A stretch of 64,000 bases of DNA from Bretschneidera sinensis (GCA_023935145.1 JALCZK010000201.1:85677-149676); one strand, 5' to 3'. Positions 24,150-36,332 are shown, numbered from the stretch's first letter. The notes: generated from the sequence alone by a model not told the origin. Program-made: numbers and translations.

Positions 24150-25640
24150 ATTTTATTACTAATATTCTTGTATGCACCCCAATTAAAAAAGATGGTGTAT
24201 TTAATACATTTCATCTATTTATCAATAAAGAGAAAGTTTATTTTTTTATTATTAATGATTGGGATGCATCTTTCTCTCATCTTTCATAAAGTTTATATAA
24301 AAATTGTACTAATACCGAGTCAAACTACATTCCTGAGTACCTCAGTAAATTGTGGTCGATGATGGTGCCTACATTTTAAAGCAACAACTGCCTACTAACA
24401 AATCATGTGTAAACGTTTATAACTACCTCTATCATGGATAGAAAATGAATCTCTCACTAATCCACTTCTTCCTTCACCAAATGGCTCATAATTTTGTTCA
24501 ACAGTTTAGCTCTCAACCATTGAGGATATCATGGTTAAACCAATTTCCTCTTTAAACTCTTCAGTCCATGCTGACAACAACTAAATCTAGGTCGACGATA
24601 GCTTTCAACTCATGTCGACAAAAACTCAGTCCAACAAGAGTTGTTTGTGAATCGTATCAACTTATTACAATGCTGACAATTAAATGAATACAAAAAAAAA
24701 GAATTGCAAAGATGCAACTGTTTGATTGTGTGCACCTTTGCTTTTATACTCCTCCAAATATAATTAAAGATAGGGATGAACTACTCGATCAATGTTGATT
24801 TCGACTAAATCCACACCAATGATAGCATTTAGTTCATGTTGATAAAAACCCAACTCATCCGTTTAGATCAAATTTTTGTTGAGCCTTCCAAAGTTAATAA
24901 AGCTCATTATAATTGAAAGCTCGGTATTTATGTATGGCTTATCTTGTTGGATTAATTCATTTATGATAATATGAAACCATGCTTTCACTAAAATAACTTG
25001 AGATTGATCAATCTAGTTAATATATCAGTGTGAAAAAGTGGTTGTCGAAAATAAGGGTTAACAATTCCATTCGTAAATTTGAATGCTAATGTAGATGTAT
25101 AAACTTTGAATTGCATACAAGTTTTTTTAAACTAAATTGAAATACAAAAAAATATATATATATATTTAAAATTCATATATTCAAATGCAGTGTTAAAAAA
25201 ATGTTTTAAGATTATTATGCTATTCGATTGGGTCTCAATTGGACTCATTTCTTATTTTTTATATTTGATGATTCTCTTCTTTCCTTTACTTTTTCCTCTT
25301 GTAGGATAAAATCTTTTCCACTTTTCAAGGGAACTAATGTGCGTGTGAAAGCTCTTGTACTATGCGAAAAAGAAATAGGACCTACCCAAGGGGTCTCATC
25401 GTCAACCCAACCACAACTCAAACCAAAAGATATTTGTCCGCCACAACTTGTGAAATCCCTCTGGACTTCGTCGATAATGATAATACCCATGAAAAAGTAC
25501 ATCCCCCCGCCCAAAAAAAGGGAGAGGTGTGGGAATTATATGAGGTGAAAAATCAAAAAAATCTATCGTGGGTTTTATTTTATTTTGATTTGTTTTTAGT
25601 TATAGGAAAAAATTTTATTTGTATCGGGTGAAAATTCTCT
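24150..25640. repeat. 1.5-kb tandem duplication, copy 2
   Basis: Second copy of the block at 22610-24115, same orientation, with scattered substitutions and small indels. The exon-like end is kept: pyrimidine tract, TAG, GATAAAATCTTTTCCACTTT, then CEIPLDFVDNDNTHEK in one frame. The divergence suggests an old duplication. Confidence 0.85.
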
Positions 25641-27490
25641 CCGACTACAAACTTTATCGGTCATAATGAAAAAACTGATTGTTTCAAAAGAAATCAAGTA
25701 ATTTTTGTAAGTGGGGAACTGAAAAAATAAAAGCACGTTGGGGGTTGTCACATTAGTAATTTTGTCAGTAGGAAAAAACAATAGAGTCCACACTAAAATT
25801 TTCACTTTCTATGTCTCTTTATATTTGCAAGCCATATCAGCATGACAGTATCTGTCGGAGCTCTCCAAATTTGATGGTCTCCATCAAGTTGCACCATTGA
25901 TATCGACTCTGCTTTGGTGATTTATGGCTTTCCATGTCATGAGGATTCTAAGAAATTAATGTTATGATAAGGTGAGAGTTTAGGGGAAAGGAAAAAACTA
26001 AATATATTAATTTTGCCCACTTGTAAACGAAGGAGAAGTAAAAATAACATCATGTACTTGACTTGGATGCCACAATTGTCACCTCTCAAGTCCTCTCAAG
26101 AGAAGAATTCTTCGCTATAACCGATATAAAGAAAGAATTTTGAATCGGTTAAAAATTTAAATGGTAATTTTTAAGAATTTTATTAGTAATGTTAGTGAAG
26201 TTTTAAAAATTAGCACTCAAGTTTTTAATCAATACGCAATTCTTGAATTATACTGGTGCAGCCAAGAATTTTTCCTCTCATTGGAGAGGCTGATGTTCGA
26301 CTCTTGGGAATCTCGGACATTTTGATTATTTCATTTGCTAACAATGGTGTTAATTAAAAAAAATTAAATATGTAAAATAGACTAACTGGTTTTGCTTAGT
26401 AGGGTGTTGCAAAATAACCTATAACCATAATCGAACATAAATCATTTCATAACCGAACCAAAAACACGGTTATCAGAAGAAAAAAAATGATTAGGTTTAT
26501 GGTTCAGATTTTTGAGTTTTTATTTTATTTTATTATGATTATGGTTATTGATTTTTAAGCATGTGAGTTAACCATTTAACCAAACCATACAAAAATTATA
26601 TATATTATATGTATACCCAATTTTATCCCTATATCAATAAATTAAATATGTTTTAAGACTAAGGTTATAATGGTAAAAATGCTTAGTATATATAAGGTCG
26701 GATATATAATAATAAATAAATATTTTTTTTATGAACAAATTACTTATTTTGAAGTATTTGAACGTGAATTAAATGATGTTAAGAATTTTAATATGGATTT
26801 ATTACTGTTGGTTGAATGAAATTGTAATCTTTTGACTTATAAATTATATTATACTTTGATTATTATAAAAGTTTTGGTTATAGTTATAGTTCCACCAAGT
26901 TTTGTGGTTACCGAGCCACGTCCACCTCCATTACTTAGTAGTATAAACAATTTTATGAAAAACTGCAGTAGTAAAATTATAAACTGTTTAATGTTTAATA
27001 AAACAATAATAGAGTTATAAACCGTTTAATGTTTAGTAAAATGGTAGAAAATTAAATCCGTTTTTCTAACATAAATTCAGTTTCTTAAAAACGGAAACAA
27101 AATTTTATTGTTTTTCAAATTATGTTAAAAAAATGAAAGATAAAAAGTTTTGTTTTCAAAATATGTTAAAAATGTTTAAATTATTAAAAAAATATTGAAA
27201 ATAAAAAAAATATTTTCCAAAACTAAACATCCCCTTATAGTTTTTGTATAGATATGGCTTATTTTGGACTGAATTTGTTCAATATTTGGACTTAAATCAG
27301 AGTATATGTGGAACTGACTCCTAATCCATGGGCCTTATGTCCGTTTGCTGTGCGATCCTGTTTGGTAAGTTTGGGTCTCTTTTTAATTTTAGGCTTAAAA
27401 GAGTAATGAAAGCACGAACCCAAGTCAGGTCCTTATTGGATTTAGATAAACAAATTGATCCAAGTTTAGTAGAGTCTAGAATCAGCCAAT
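25641..27490. other. Intergenic, no gene seen
   Basis: A/T-rich DNA. At 26400-26930 there are ATAACC/GGTTAT words near both ends (ATAACCTATAACCATAA; TTTTGGTTATAGTTATAG), as in a decayed inverted-repeat transposon, but no clear TIR/TSD pair can be read. Confidence 0.45.
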
Positions 27491-27492
27491 GA

Positions 27493-28706
27493 CTATAGGT
27501 GGAAATGGGCCAGGTGGCCCGAAATAAATTTGGCACGGCCCACATTCCACGGGACGTGTTGTGCTTGGCACAATAGTATTCTTTGTGCCGTGCTGGACTT
27601 AGCTTTTGAGGCCAACGGACTTAGCTTTTGAGGCCAACGGCACAGCACGACATGAGACTCAGCACGGCCCGACACGAAGCACGGTCCGGCCCGACAAGAG
27701 GCACGACCATAACATATGATAAATTCAAAATTATATACAATTTTATGTCACTAGAATAATGAGTCAAAAAAATAGATGATGATAAATTTGATATTTTAAG
27801 ATGGTGAAAAAAAAAGTAAAATTAGCACATGGTCTACTAATTCAGAAATGAAGCAAATTCACTTAAGATCACACATTAATATAAATTAAATCAAACTTAA
27901 ACAAATATTTAAATATAAAAGTGTCATTTGTGAATTTTTAATTTAAATATTAAAATTATAATTGATTGATTTTAACATAATAGGATTTGATACAATGCAT
28001 TAAAACACTAGGAGGAAATCATATAATATTTTTCTTTTTAATCCACCGAATGAAACTTAGAGGCATAACTTGATTAGATTGCTCATTATTCAATTTATAA
28101 AGTCGTTTGTCTTGGAATTAGATAAATTTGTTTTTTTTTTAAAATGTCAGCAAGGTTATAAAACTTACTTTTTATAATTATTAAAAATATTTTATGACTT
28201 TCTAATTTTTATGACTTTTTAATTTTTAAAATTTTTAAGTTGTTTTTTTTTATATTTCACTCGTTCATTTCATTTTTTTTTCTTTATTTTATATGTTGTT
28301 TTGTAAGTTATTTATTTGAAAGATTTTTGAAAGTTTTAATTTTTAAATTATTTGTTTATGTTGTTGTTTTTGTTCAATTTCTAAATTATTTGTAATATTT
28401 AACTTCATCAATAAAATGATTGTTTTTCTATACAATTATAAACATTCAATTCAATATTTATAATTTTTTTTTACTATTTTCAACAAAAAAAAGTAAAAAA
28501 ATCAATATATACCTATAAGACTCATGTACCGACACGATACAATACGACTCAATAACTATACGGACTTTAAATCATACCGGACCGAAGTTTTTAAAAGTAC
28601 GACATAACACCAAAAAAAAAAAAATACGGCTCGACATAACATGAAAGCACAATAAACCGCTTTATATAAGTCATAGATTGACACGGCACCGTCCACTACC
28701 AACTAC
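27493..28706. mobile_element. Degenerate hAT-like element
   Basis: The left end (TAGGTGGAAATGGGCCAGG followed by clustered GCACGGCCC words) and the right end (GACACGGCACCGTCCACTACCAACTA) resemble the ends of plant hAT elements, with GC-rich subterminal words (GCACGGCCCGACACGAAGCA) around an A/T-rich, non-coding core. The TIRs match poorly and no 8-bp TSD can be read, so the limits are approximate. A 23-bp tandem duplication lies inside at 27594-27641. Confidence 0.45.
27594..27641. repeat. 23-bp perfect tandem duplication
   Basis: GGACTTAGCTTTTGAGGCCA AC is present twice in a row within the hAT-like element. Confidence 0.9.
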
Positions 28707-28933
28707 TATCGTGTGGTGTCAAATGATAAACAGAGCTTATGATTTTCGTGGTCAGCCCAGCAGAATTTATCAATCGGTAGGCTCTCTCTTTTGATATTTA
28801 ATGCATATGCCGGCAATAATATCAAGCCCTGGACGTTGTCTTCACGTAACGTATATTATTTTGTGTGTATATAATGCATCAAGCCTTGGACGTTCCCTAA
28901 AGGTTTAGATTAGAGAGGGAATAATATATAAAA

Positions 28934-29882
28934 CTCTATCGCACCCTTAAGTTGGCAAGGCTAGTTGAAGCAGAGTTGGATTTTATTGACAAAATTGAAG
29001 TTATAGAAGGTGATGGATGATTTGGCAATGTTCTCAAACTTACATTTGCACCAGGTATCTCTATCACTGCATATATATACACACACATGGTTTTCATTTT
29101 TTTCTTTCAGAAAAATATATAAAACTCGTTATACAACGTTACATGATTTTTTTAAGCAAAACTGCGTAAAATCTATTTTCAATCTCACAACCTAAATCTC
29201 AATACACTTAATGTTGACACAACCCGTGCATCCTTGTAAAATTCTCTTTTACAAGATATGTTGGTGTTTGGTTTGCTACTCTTTGCATCTGACCAACTAT
29301 TCCTGCTTCAAAAATAGAGTGAGTGACTACCTCTTGATGTCAATTTTTATAGCCTTCAACAACTTTCCTACCAAGTTGTTTGCTCACCAAGTAGTTTGTT
29401 CTTCACACAAAATAACTTCGAGACTCACGTCATTAAATATTAACCAAAAACTTCCAACACCGGTCACACTGTCCAACTCTTACCTCAATATGATTAAAAC
29501 TTTCAGTGTTGATCGGACCTTCTATTCTGCTTAATCAAAATTTGGACCTAAAGCCAATGATCCCATCAATCCACAAGGATGAAATCTATATTTTGGTCTT
29601 GTTTTTTTTTTATTTATTTATTTGAATATGAATTGATCACTGTCATTTTGTACTTGAAGTAGGCACACCAGGGCCTACTTCTTTCAAAGAGAAGTTTGGA
29701 AAGATTGATAACGAGAACCGTGTTAAAGAGGCAGACGTGGTAGAAAGAGGATATCTAGAGTTGGGATTTACTCTCTATTGATTTCGCATGGAAATCATAG
29801 ACAAGCAATTATTCTTCATGTATCATCAAAACCACAAGTCAAGAAAGAAGCTGCTGCTAATGCCTCACTCGTCAACACCTAG
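28934..29882 (+). pseudogene. Norcoclaurine synthase/PR10 (Bet v 1-fold)-like pseudogene
   Basis: Two exon remnants match the norcoclaurine synthase-like branch of the PR10/Bet v 1 fold. Exon 1 (28934-29054) reads LYRTLKLARLVEAEL, then DFIDKIEVIEGDG, a stop (TGA 29018-29020), and FGNVLKLTFAP before a GT donor at 29055. Exon 2 (from about 29660) reads VGTPGPTSFKEKFGKIDNEN, RVKEADVVERGYLELGFTLY, then TGA (29779-29781) where the family has Arg, consistent with CGA to TGA decay. After a frame change it continues KKEAAANASLVNT and a stop. The start of exon 1 is missing or unreadable. The family condenses dopamine with an aldehyde in alkaloid synthesis, or binds small ligands; this copy is dead. 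An SDR pseudogene lies tail to tail 17 bp away. Confidence 0.8.
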
Positions 29883-29898
29883 TCAATAGTAAACAGAT

Positions 29899-30370
<472 letters not shown>

Positions 30371-30539
30371 TTACATTCAAAGACCCAGAAATTGCTACTT
30401 GCTGTTCTATCTATTCGTGCATGAAGTTTGTGTTACTGTTTGGTTTGTTTTCTCAATCACTATACAAAAATTGGCCATTCTAAATCAAGTTAAATAAGTA
30501 TGATTAACTTTTGTCAAATTTTCTGTTTGTTACATTGTT

Positions 30540-30642
30540 TACAGGTTTCCCAAATGCTAAGAAACTGTGGAGCATATGAAATTGATCACAACACCAGTCT
30601 TGTGATTTTGAAGGCAAAAAGAATGGACTTCTTTAGACCATA
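30540..30642 (+). other. Exon-like fragment of unknown origin
   Basis: After a pyrimidine-rich stretch ending ACAG, an open frame reads VSQMLRNCGAYEIDHNTSLV, then ILKAKRMDFFRP and a stop. It looks like the last exon of a gene. I do not recognise the family and see no other exon nearby. Confidence 0.3.
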
Positions 30643-30859
30643 ATACCTGCCAAAAGTCTTACTGGTTCATATTATCCTTTACTACAATATTAATCAAGGA
30701 GTGTTTCAATTGGTTGTGTTAATTCTATAACTAAAACTAAGAAAAAAATAATGGCCATGAGTTTAATTTAACCCAATGGTTAGACTTCCCTTATGCTTTG
30801 GAAGAAGCTTGTACAGTTTGGGAATAGGTTTTGACCGATCAAAAAGAAGAATACTTCAA

Positions 30860-31420
30860 CTGATATGCTTTTAGCCACGGCCATACATAACATAGAAATC
30901 ACACTTGGAAAGTATGAACAATTAGCTAGAGCATTTGGTGCTGTAAAGAAACTGATTGCAAAAGAGAGAAAATCGACCACATTAAAATAACCTTTTGGAG
31001 AGGTCCGTTTGATATCCAAAAACTATATAGCAACAATCGGACAAGTGGTGAATATTGGAGTGAACCAGAAAAGTTTGGGTAGAGCCGTATCTAAATGTTG
31101 GCCAGATAAGCATCCTGTAGTAAGAGGAATAATTATAAACTCTGTAGACTATCCCAGTGGTGAAGGAAGGGCTCTAATTGGTAGAAAAAAACTTGCAACC
31201 CCCTGGGGTTATCTTGCACTTGGAAGAAGAAGTAAAAAAAAAGAATGAACATATTGATAATTTGATTCTTCGTCAACTTAGTAAATACGAGAGAAAATCT
31301 AATTTCTTTATTCGTCTTAAAAAAGAAAGAAAAAGAGGCAATACCCATAGGCAATACCCATTCAATTTGGATTACTATCCTCACACCATAAAAAAGAAGA
31401 ACTTGAAGAGACTAAAAAAG
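30860..31420 (+). pseudogene. rpl2: Plastid DNA insertion (NUPT) with rpl2 3' part
   Basis: The plus strand reads [19 protein letters not shown], an in-frame stop, then [28 protein letters not shown] and [12 protein letters not shown]. This is plastid ribosomal protein L2 (exon 2), with many substitutions: for example [10 protein letters not shown] for WLGKRPVVRG, and loss of the HPHGGG-like motif. Similarity continues past the rpl2 stop position into the plastid spacer toward rps19 (GATAATTTGATTCTTCGTC, then GTAAATACGAGAGAAAATCT), so this is transferred plastid DNA and not an expressed gene. The limits are approximate. Confidence 0.85.
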
Positions 31421-31782
31421 AAATTTGGATTTACTGACATAATGTTGCAACATAGGATCTTATATTTATAGTGTATGTATATAAGAGTTTTCTATTTACA
31501 TTACAAATAGGATTCCTTAATATTATTTACATTAGGAAATAAAAACATTTACACGTCCCCTCAATCCGAATGGAGTGGAACCACAGAAAGATTGACTTTT
31601 GTGTTGAAAAAACTAAGGTGAAGACAATTTTTTTGTGAATATATTTGCAAGTTAAGCATGAGTGAGAATATAACGAATCTGAATACCTCTTTGGGTTACT
31701 TTTCATGAGCAAAATGAAAATCTATCTAAATATGTTTGGTGCGAACATGAAAAACTGAATTAACGGTAAGGTAAGTTGCACC

Positions 31783-33329
31783 TAGGGGTGAGCATGGGTC
31801 GGTTTGAGTCGAGTTATTCTAAAATTTCAACCCAACCCATTCATACCGGGTTGAAAAAATCTCAACTCAACCCAACCCATGAACCCATCCAAACTCAACT
31901 CAACCCAACCCATTCTAATCGGTTTGTGTTGGTTTGAGTCACCGGGTTGATATATTTTTTTTACTAAATAATTAAACCATATATATTACATAACAAAAAA
32001 AATATTCTATTAAATCCAAAACTAAATCCATTCATATTACAAATGAAATATGTGTGCGTGACAGCACAAAGAATATTTGATAACATGAAAAAGAAAACAA
32101 TTGTCTCGTGGACTACAATGGTTGTAGGCTGTATTAAATTTGGTTTTTTGGATAATGCTAAAGAAGCTTTTTGATGACATGCAAGAGAAGGATGTTGTGT
32201 CATGGAATGCCATAATTGAAGGCTACATTGAAGTCAAACTTGGTAAGGATGTTTTGACATTGTTTCATGAAATGCAAGCGAGTAATATAAAGCCTAATGA
32301 AGTGACCATGGTCAATTGCTTATCTGCATGCTCACAACCTAGAGCACTTGATGTTAGAATATGGATTCATTGTTATATTGAAAAATACAATCTTCATCTG
32401 AATGTTGCGCTAGAAACTGCTTTAGTTGACATTAATTTAACTTACTTTAGAAGACTGTTCAATTACGAAGGAAATTTGGATTTCTACACAGTTGCTAATA
32501 ATATATTTTAATAACTCAGCATTTGTTGGCCGTGCTAATGCCTTCTCACTAATTAGTCTAATTTTTATATTATGCTTTAATGCACTTGAAAGTAACATGG
32601 GGCTCTTAAAAGGTCACAGAGAGGCAAATTGAATGGTTCAAAAATGTCTGCGTGAAAGGCTTCCAGCAAGTTGATATTACAAAGTTTTATCATGCATTCA
32701 ACATTTCTCCCTTCAACATTATGATACATCTTTTTGAAATATAAGTTTATCTGCATACATTGATCCCGACTGGAATCTTATAGGTTACAGTGTTAATTTC
32801 TATTTTTATTTTATAGTTAACACGGTACAAGAAATCAAAATTTTGTTAGTATAATTAAGTTAATTGTGTATCAATTTATTCAGACTGAAGTTATACTTAA
32901 GAATAATTATGAAAACTATTTCATAACTCGAAATCAGTATTTGTTTCTAATGTAAATATTTGAAACTAAAATCTTGGTAATTGGAAAGTATGAGACTTGT
33001 TTGGATATTGGAATATCTACTACATATAATTTTACACACTAGTAGTAATTAGAATGAACATTTTATGATTATATATTTTACAATTATACTATAATTATTT
33101 ATACACTATTTTATATTTAATAAATATAAAATATATAATTATATATTTGACCGAGTTATTGGTTTGGGTCGGGTTGAAAATTTTGAACCCATGACCCAAC
33201 CCAACTCACTGGGTTCAAAATATTTTCAACCTAACCCAACCCAATCTCTAAAAAGACACAACCCAACCCAACCCATTATATCGGTTTGGGTCGGGTTCGC
33301 TGGTCAACCGGGTTCCATGCTCACCCCTA
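31783..33329. mobile_element. Non-autonomous hAT-type element carrying a PPR gene fragment
   Basis: The termini are 15-bp perfect inverted repeats (TAGGGGTGAGCATGG at 31783; CCATGCTCACCCCTA ending 33329). They are flanked by 8-bp duplications GTTGCACC (31775-31782) and GTTACACC (33330-33337), with one change, as hAT transposase makes. Subterminal zones are packed with AACCCAACCC and GGTTTGGGT words. The interior has no transposase but carries part of a PLS-class PPR gene (32056-32440). This is a Pack-type gene-capturing element. Confidence 0.85.
32056..32440 (+). pseudogene. PPR (PLS-class) gene fragment inside the hAT element
   Basis: In two frames it reads AQRIFDNMKKKTIVSWTTMV, VGCIKFGFLDNA, a one-base frameshift near 32160, then KKLFDDMQEKDVVSWNAIIE, LTLFHEMQASNIKPNEVT and ALDVRIWIHCYIEKYNLHLN, ending at ETALVD where the family continues MYAKCG. 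These are about three successive PLS pentatricopeptide motifs of an organellar RNA-binding protein, cut at both ends. It is not related to the PPR4 gene at 38.9 kb, which has P-type motifs. Confidence 0.85.
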
Positions 33330-33337
33330 GTTACACC

Positions 33338-33824
33338 AATGTTATCACAGTATACTCGAACTGACTAAAATTTCTTAATATTATTTACATTAGAAAATAT
33401 ATACATTTACAAAACTGATGGAAAATGCAGTGATGTTGTCGGTTTCCTACAATACATATCGGAAAAGTGAAGATTTAAGTTGAGCTCTCTCCACGCACAT
33501 AGGCGATGTGTGAGGATGGTCCGTTGACGAAAGACAATGAATTCGGTGGGGATGAGTGAGGGTGGTCCAGTATGTGATTATACTAAAGTTTGTTTTGCCT
33601 TTAAAAAAAAAATCAAATTGAGGAGCAACATGCACAAAACCATAGTCAAATGTGATGAACGTAAATACTACAGAGAAACAATTAAAATGATGGAGCCCAT
33701 ATATATTTTCTGGATTAACATCAATTCAAAGAAAACATTGCAATTATTTTTCTATTTTTTTCTGCCAATCTCAAAATATTGGATAATTTTGTTAATTTCT
33801 CATCCATCTCTTGTTTCATTGTAG
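33338..33824. other. Intergenic, no gene seen
   Basis: A/T-rich DNA between the hAT element and the CHY1-like exon. Short open frames (33447-33635 minus, 33537-33824 plus) have no recognised domain. Confidence 0.5.
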
Positions 33825-33888
33825 GGGAATGGCAAAGCATTTTGTGCTGGTGGTGATGTTGTTTCTATTGTTAGTTCTATGATTGCAG
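33825..33888 (+). pseudogene. Single exon of a CHY1-like 3-hydroxyisobutyryl-CoA hydrolase (crotonase fold)
   Basis: Between an acceptor (TTGTTTCATTGTAG) and a donor (GCAG|GTAGTA), a 64-bp frame reads GNGKAFCAGGDVVSIV, then SSMIAG. GKAFCAGGDV is the oxyanion-hole segment of enoyl-CoA hydratase/isomerase-fold enzymes, and the flanking residues suit the CHY1 group. Both splice sites are kept, but no neighbouring exon is recognisable within a kilobase, so it is an isolated relic. Confidence 0.65.
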
Positions 33889-34585
33889 GTAGTACTCACA
33901 CTCACTCTAGACCATAGTAAACCTTGTCTTTTAAGGAATTCTAGTTCTAACAATGTTAAATCAGACATAATAGTAAAAAAAAAGTCGCATATATAGCACA
34001 AAACGCATGCACCACGTTACTATCATCGTCCTCAGTGTTCCACTCTCTCGCCAAATCGAGGGTAACTGAGCACCATGATGGCACTAAATGGATGCCAAGT
34101 CTTGTGTGCAATGTTTAAGCAATTGATATCACAAATTTGATATCACTCTATTATTTTGGTTTCTCAAAAGGACAAATTTGATTTGTCATTTGTGTGGACT
34201 GATATCACAAAAAAAATCTTTACATGTATAAAAAACAAATCAAAGATTTTTGTCAATTACCTAAATAGTGTTATGTTAGATTAAGATATATTTGAAACTC
34301 TGAGACTATTTTGGTAATCCAATTTTAAACAACACCGAGTAAAAACAATCCTCAAATACAAATATATTACTGCTTGATCATTGAAAGAACTTCTCTTCCT
34401 TGTAGAACACGATACTCAACTTGAGTTGATAGTTTAAATCGATATTTATTTTTAAAAATTTATAAAAAATAAAAATTAATTAAATCAAATAAAATCACAT
34501 ATAAAAATAAGTCTTATTTCTTCGTTGTAACATTAAGTTAGGAGCAAAGCCCAAAATTGTTAAAATAGAAAAGGAAAGTATAAAA
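33889..34585. other. Intergenic, no gene seen
   Basis: No gene, repeat or RNA recognised. Confidence 0.5.
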
Positions 34586-34589
34586 GCTC

Positions 34590-34754
34590 GGCCCAGTAAG
34601 GACACAGTCTGGCCCAAAGCCTTATCAGGTATGGGCTATATATTCTGTGTATGCGGATCCATTTTCTCTTGTTGATGTGGCGAAACAACAATGGTCTTAT
34701 TTTAAGCAATGCTACTCAGGTCCACATAGGATACAAGCCAAGCTTCAACCCTAA
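34590..34754 (+). promoter_or_regulatory. eS17 gene promoter: site II elements and telo-box
   Basis: Two GGCCCA motifs (34590-34595 and 34611-34616) and one TGGGCT (34632-34637) are followed by AACCCTAA (34747-34754), just before a pyrimidine-rich leader. Site II elements (TGGGCY) with a telo-box are the known arrangement in plant ribosomal-protein promoters and tie expression to cell growth. Confidence 0.7.
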
Positions 34755-34856
34755 TAAGATCCTCTGTTGCCTCTTATCTCCTCTTCACCTCTCTGTTAGT
34801 GCCGCAAACTTCCCCTCACTGGCCCCGCTACTGCTTCACTTGCCTCTTTGTTCAAG

Positions 34857-36312
34857 GTACGTTTGGTTCCCTAGAAAACGCAGGAAAATGATATAAAAGA
34901 GAAGCAAGTAGGGAAGATGCGTATTGTTGTTGCTTCTTTTTACTTACTTTTATTAGTATTTTTTTGTTATGTTTGATTTGTTTGGCTGCTGGGGAAAATG
35001 AGTAAAGGGATTTTGAGGTTATTGAAGGTTTCCAGTTTTCTTTACCTTTCCCTGAATTCATTGCAACTGAACAGACCTGAAAATTTCTCCCTCTCTTCTC
35101 TGTTTGTTTGCACTTCGAGTTTAAGATTCTTTCAATCAACTCTGTTTTTATTTTTGGATCTGAGAAAAAAGTAATTTTCTTTTTCTCGGTTCTTTGATAT
35201 TCTTTCTGCGGAATTTGTTGCCTCATTGATGCTGGTAAGAAGTGAATGATGGATTGCAAACCCCCTTGTTATCTCCATGTGCCTATTGATGATGTCAATT
35301 AAAGTCCAAGTTAAGATAAAAAACTGTTGAAGGATTTTTAACTTGCCAATATCTGATGATTCGAATCTAGTTAGGTAAACTCATTCTATAATTGTATTTG
35401 TTCATTTGTTTTTTCCTTTTTTTCACTTGAATTTGCAGTTCTAATTAATGTTTCTTGTCATGCTTGTATGCTATGCAGAAACTGATAATTAATCTGAGCT
35501 TGATATATTACCGCATCTTCATTTAAGTAGTAATTATAAACGGGTTGGGGAAGGGGTTTTAGAGAACAATGGTGTCTTTGGATACGGGAAAGTTGCCATG
35601 GTTCTATTTTTCTGTGAAGCTATGAGCATGAAAGCTGTCTTCTTTGTGTATTTTGAGTCTTTCTTTCATCTAATTGAATGGCACATTTCCAATGGACCTA
35701 ATGCCCTTTCACATTGTTTTCCATTCTGGGAGAAAATGAAACTGAACAAAAGATGATGCCATTAACCAAACTTGCTAAATTTCCTGAATTTTATATTCCT
35801 CGTCAGTTTTGGTCTTCGAATAATCTCCTTTGCGATTGCTTTGGTGATTTTTTTTTATCAGTAATCATTCTGTTTTCCGTTCTGAGAGAAAATGAAACTG
35901 AACAAAAGTTGATACCATTAACCAAACTTGCTAAATTTCCTGAATTTTATATTCCTCGTCAGTTTTGGTCTTCAAATAATCTCCTTTGCGATTGCTTTGG
36001 TGATTTTTTTTTATCAGTAATCATTCTGTTATCTGAAATTTGAGGTTTTTGTTTGTGTTATACTTACCCTGGTAGCACATGCTGAACATCTTGCTGTAGT
36101 TCCTGCTGTAGTTCCTGCTGTTGTTACCCGTCGTTCAACATTTGCCCCGAACATGATTTAGTTCTTTACTTTGTTTTTTCTCTTAGAATTATGAGTTTAC
36201 TTCACAATTGAAAATTATTTTGGTTCAGAACTTTATCTATATTTGGCTCAATGTTTCCCTTGATGCAAAGAACGGATTTTTTTAATTTCAATCACTTTTC
36301 CTATCCTTGTAG
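34857..36312 (+). other. 5'-UTR intron of the eS17 gene
   Basis: A CT-rich leader ends TTCAAG at 34856, followed by GTACGT. The acceptor TATCCTTGTAG ends at 36312, 20 bp before the ATG. The intron carries a 156-bp tandem duplication at about 35716-36031. Confidence 0.7.
35716..36031. repeat. 156-bp tandem duplication in the eS17 5' intron
   Basis: AGAAAATGAAACTGAACAAA recurs at 35731 and 35887. Nearly all of the unit is identical through TTTTTTATCAGTAATCATTC, with a few changes. As 156 is a multiple of three, it creates a 109-codon open frame with a duplicated peptide; this is a by-product and not a gene. Confidence 0.9.
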
Positions 36313-36332
36313 GAAAAGCTAATTCCTCCAAG

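Noticed and set aside
26395..26935. Possible inverted-repeat transposon with ATAACC/GGTTAT ends
   Set aside because: The inverted ends pair only weakly and no target-site duplication is visible.
34852..35259. 135-codon open frame antisense in the eS17 5' intron
   Set aside because: It is Lys/Gln-rich with no domain, lies in an intron next to the first exon, and has no sign of its own promoter.
35714..36043. 109-codon open frame with a duplicated peptide
   Set aside because: It exists because a 156-bp non-coding unit is duplicated in phase inside the eS17 intron.
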